Shown here piece by piece: positions 62,791 to 64,000 of a DNA stretch of 64,000 nucleotides. The position numbers and the translations under genes are program-made. The DNA is from Bacteroidota bacterium (GTDB lineage: Bacteria; Bacteroidota; Bacteroidia; 2-12-FULL-35-15): positions 36,539-100,538 of the forward strand of contig CANIQT010000015.1 in assembly GCA_947469885.1 (NCBI GenBank). The letters run 5' to 3'. The notes beneath the pieces were generated by a model, which saw only the letters and a list, made by a program, of their open reading frames with translations, had not been told where the DNA came from and searched no databases. Each line of letters starts with the position of its first letter. The stretch's first letter is position 1.

Positions 62791-63044
62791 ATTATTGAAC
62801 TATTGTTTTTTATAATAATTCTTTTTATTTTTGTTGTGAAATAATTCAAACCCCTGAATTGCATGAAGAAATAATTACGTACAACTAATTAGTTTTATTT
62901 TTTTATTATTTACTTCATAATCCTTATTTATTTGATTACACAACTACTGTTTTAATTGTTTCCTGTATGTTCTTTTTCTGATGTTGTTTAGAGGTTATGC
63001 TCTTTACCCAGAAATTGTTTTGCCGGAATTTTAAAAGTAGAATC

Positions 63045-63611
63045 ATGCTGAATGAGCATACTATTTCTTTAATCAAGTATTATAAATCAAAGCCGGGTGG
63101 TGATTTATTGACTAACGATGATTTGCTGTTGCTTGTGAATGATTTTGAGAATAAAACCTATTACGAGGGCGATGTTTTTAGTTGTAACAGTAAACCGGCA
63201 GGTGAATTTGGTTTTGTTTATTCGGGTGTTTTCAAATGTGTTTCTGCCACTACTTCGAAAGTAACGGATTTGATTTTCCCGGAATATAATAACGTATTGT
63301 TTGATTGGGAGCATTATTTGTTGGGTACGGTGCCAACGTTTAGTATTGTTGCTACCACCAAAAGTGTTGTGCTTAGTATTTCGAAGGAAAAGTTTAATGC
63401 CTTGTGTGGTAAAATGCCTTTCTTTAATTCAGTGAGTAAATGTATGATTCATCATTCGGCTAAAGCAAAAAATCAATTGATGATGGATTATAAACCTTTG
63501 AAATGTGAGCAAAGAAAATTAAAATTCATAAACGATTATGAGGAGGCTGCAAAACGACTTACTAATTATGAGTTATGTGAATTTTTAAATGTCAACAAAA
63601 ACACTAAATAA
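63045..63611 (+). CDS. Crp/Fnr-like regulator with shortened DNA-binding domain
   Basis: From ATG 63045 the product is 188 residues. The N-terminal cyclic-nucleotide-type beta-barrel is recognisable (YYEGDVFSCNS, GEFGFVYSGVFKCVS, FSIVATTKSVVLSISKEKF), and the dimer helix follows. The C-terminal winged-helix part begins (KRLTNYELCEFLNVNKNT) but stops inside the helix-turn-helix, where relatives continue with a recognition helix such as LSRIR. A frame start at 62997 would add 16 residues. Either the C-terminus is truncated or the last helix is dispensable. The target is unknown. Confidence 0.7.
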   Translation: MLNEHTISLIKYYKSKPGGDLLTNDDLLLLVNDFENKTYYEGDVFSCNSKPAGEFGFVYSGVFKCVSATTSKVTDLIFPEYNNVLFDWEHYLLGTVPTFSIVATTKSVVLSISKEKFNALCGKMPFFNSVSKCMIHHSAKAKNQLMMDYKPLKCEQRKLKFINDYEEAAKRLTNYELCEFLNVNKNTK

Positions 63612-63626
63612 AATAATTATCCTGCT

Positions 63627-63650
63627 TTTATCCCAATTCGGGATAATTTT
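63627..63650 (+). terminator. Hairpin after Crp/Fnr-like gene
   Basis: TTATCCC and GGGATAA pair around a 5-nt loop, followed by TTTTAA. Confidence 0.6.
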
Positions 63651-64000
63651 AACATTTGCCGCTTTTGAACCCTCTACTTTTACACCATAATAAAAGCATT
63701 TTTTCAATCCCCGTTCTTTGACATAGTTTAATAAAACCCCGAAAAGGTTCTTTAATAAAGGGAAAGTAAATGGTGCAAACACTTATTTGTTTTCAAAAAA
63801 CAACTATTTGTAGTGTACTTATAACTAGAGGCAGTGTAGTTGTAACTAGAGGCAGTATAGTTGTTACTAGAGGCAGTGTAGTTGTTACTAGAGGCAGTGT
63901 AGTTGTTACTAGAGGCAGTGTAGTTGTTACTAGAGGCAGTGTAGTTGTTACTAGAGGCAGTGTAGTTGTTACTAGAGGCAGTGTAGTTGTTACTAGAGGC
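63651..64000. other. Intergenic region and start of tandem array
   Basis: No supported gene. A 65-codon minus-strand frame with a GTG start (63782-63585) overlaps the terminator and the Crp gene end and is not supported by anything else. The last 185 bp is a 21-bp tandem array cut by the window edge. Confidence 0.5.
63816..64000. repeat. 21-bp tandem array 5 (about 8.8 units, runs off the edge)
   Basis: Units of TAGTTGTTACTAGAGGCAG plus TG repeat with almost no variation; the first three (TACTTATAACTAG, TAGTTGTAACTAG and one with GCAGTA) differ slightly. The array continues beyond the window. Confidence 0.95.

Larger units (their letters stand above)
62303..63044. other. Intergenic region with terminators and dispersed repeats
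   Basis: No gene is supported. It holds two terminators (62325-62360, 62406-62441) and a cluster of dispersed repeat families (62485-62790), then AT-rich leader sequence. An ATG at 62997 could extend the next gene by 16 codons. Confidence 0.6.

Noticed and set aside
62841..62996. Possible further gene between the repeat cluster and the Crp-like gene
   Set aside because: Only short AT-rich frames, none with a coding pattern.
63585..63782. 65-codon minus-strand frame with GTG start
   Set aside because: Overlaps the Crp gene end and its terminator; no promoter; not convincingly protein-like.

Overview
The window reads as chromosomal DNA of an AT-rich, gliding-type member of the Bacteroidota. 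The evidence is a set of type IX secretion (T9SS) cargo proteins with PKD-like repeats and type A or type B C-terminal sorting domains, a T9SS plug protein, LytS/LytTR signalling, DUF1573 and WG-repeat proteins, a TonB-dependent receptor with a carboxypeptidase-regulatory plug domain, and promoters with the phylum's TAnnTTTG minus-7 element, some only 4 to 7 nt before the start codon. I cannot fix the order or genus. I saw no rRNA, tRNA, CRISPR array, transposase or phage gene.

Layout. 1-8.4 kb (minus strand): two giant secreted PKD-type proteins in tandem, sharing their C-terminal halves but not their N-termini, then a 50-codon remnant of a third T9SS-type protein. 8.9-18 kb: housekeeping genes (methyltransferase, MacB/LolD-type ATPase, cobalamin adenosyltransferase, DUF2795, aroA-aroB, cyclophilin, LytS/LytTR pair, AcpH, MazG). 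18-22 kb: an envelope operon (PagL-like deacylase, GIN-domain lipoprotein, a membrane protein apparently lacking its sulfatase domain, T9SS plug). 22.7-35.4 kb: apaG, DinB-like, murB, two glycosyltransferases, two M23/LysM endopeptidases, a WG-repeat protein, an aminotransferase and paired DUF1573 proteins. 35.5-41.5 kb: valS, DUF1761, secreted hypotheticals and a sigma factor. 41.7-45 kb: a frameshifted J-domain gene, a Fic protein and a 25-residue-repeat protein. 46-55.5 kb: FtsE-like ATPase, a large TPR protein with a beta-barrel partner, and a three-gene glycosylation cluster (GT-C, GT2, STELLO). 55.6-62.3 kb: TonB receptor, an ECF sigma factor overlapping a dual-membrane anti-sigma factor, and a divergent PKD/T9SS cargo gene. 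63-64 kb: a short Crp/Fnr-like regulator and a repeat array running off the end.

The most unusual feature is a set of five unrelated intergenic tandem-repeat arrays (about 8.62, 22.02, 45.66, 58.13 and 63.82 kb) whose units are all 21 bp long although their sequences differ. Twenty-one base pairs is two turns of B-DNA and also seven codons. One array alternates constant blocks with a changing hexamer. A second striking observation is a GGCAACC-type motif, in inverted-repeat form, between the ECF sigma gene and a PKD/T9SS gene and again upstream of the giant PKD gene 52 kb away, suggesting a sigma-factor regulon of secreted adhesin-like proteins. Small dispersed repeats are common between genes, and two kinds have been taken in frame into valS.
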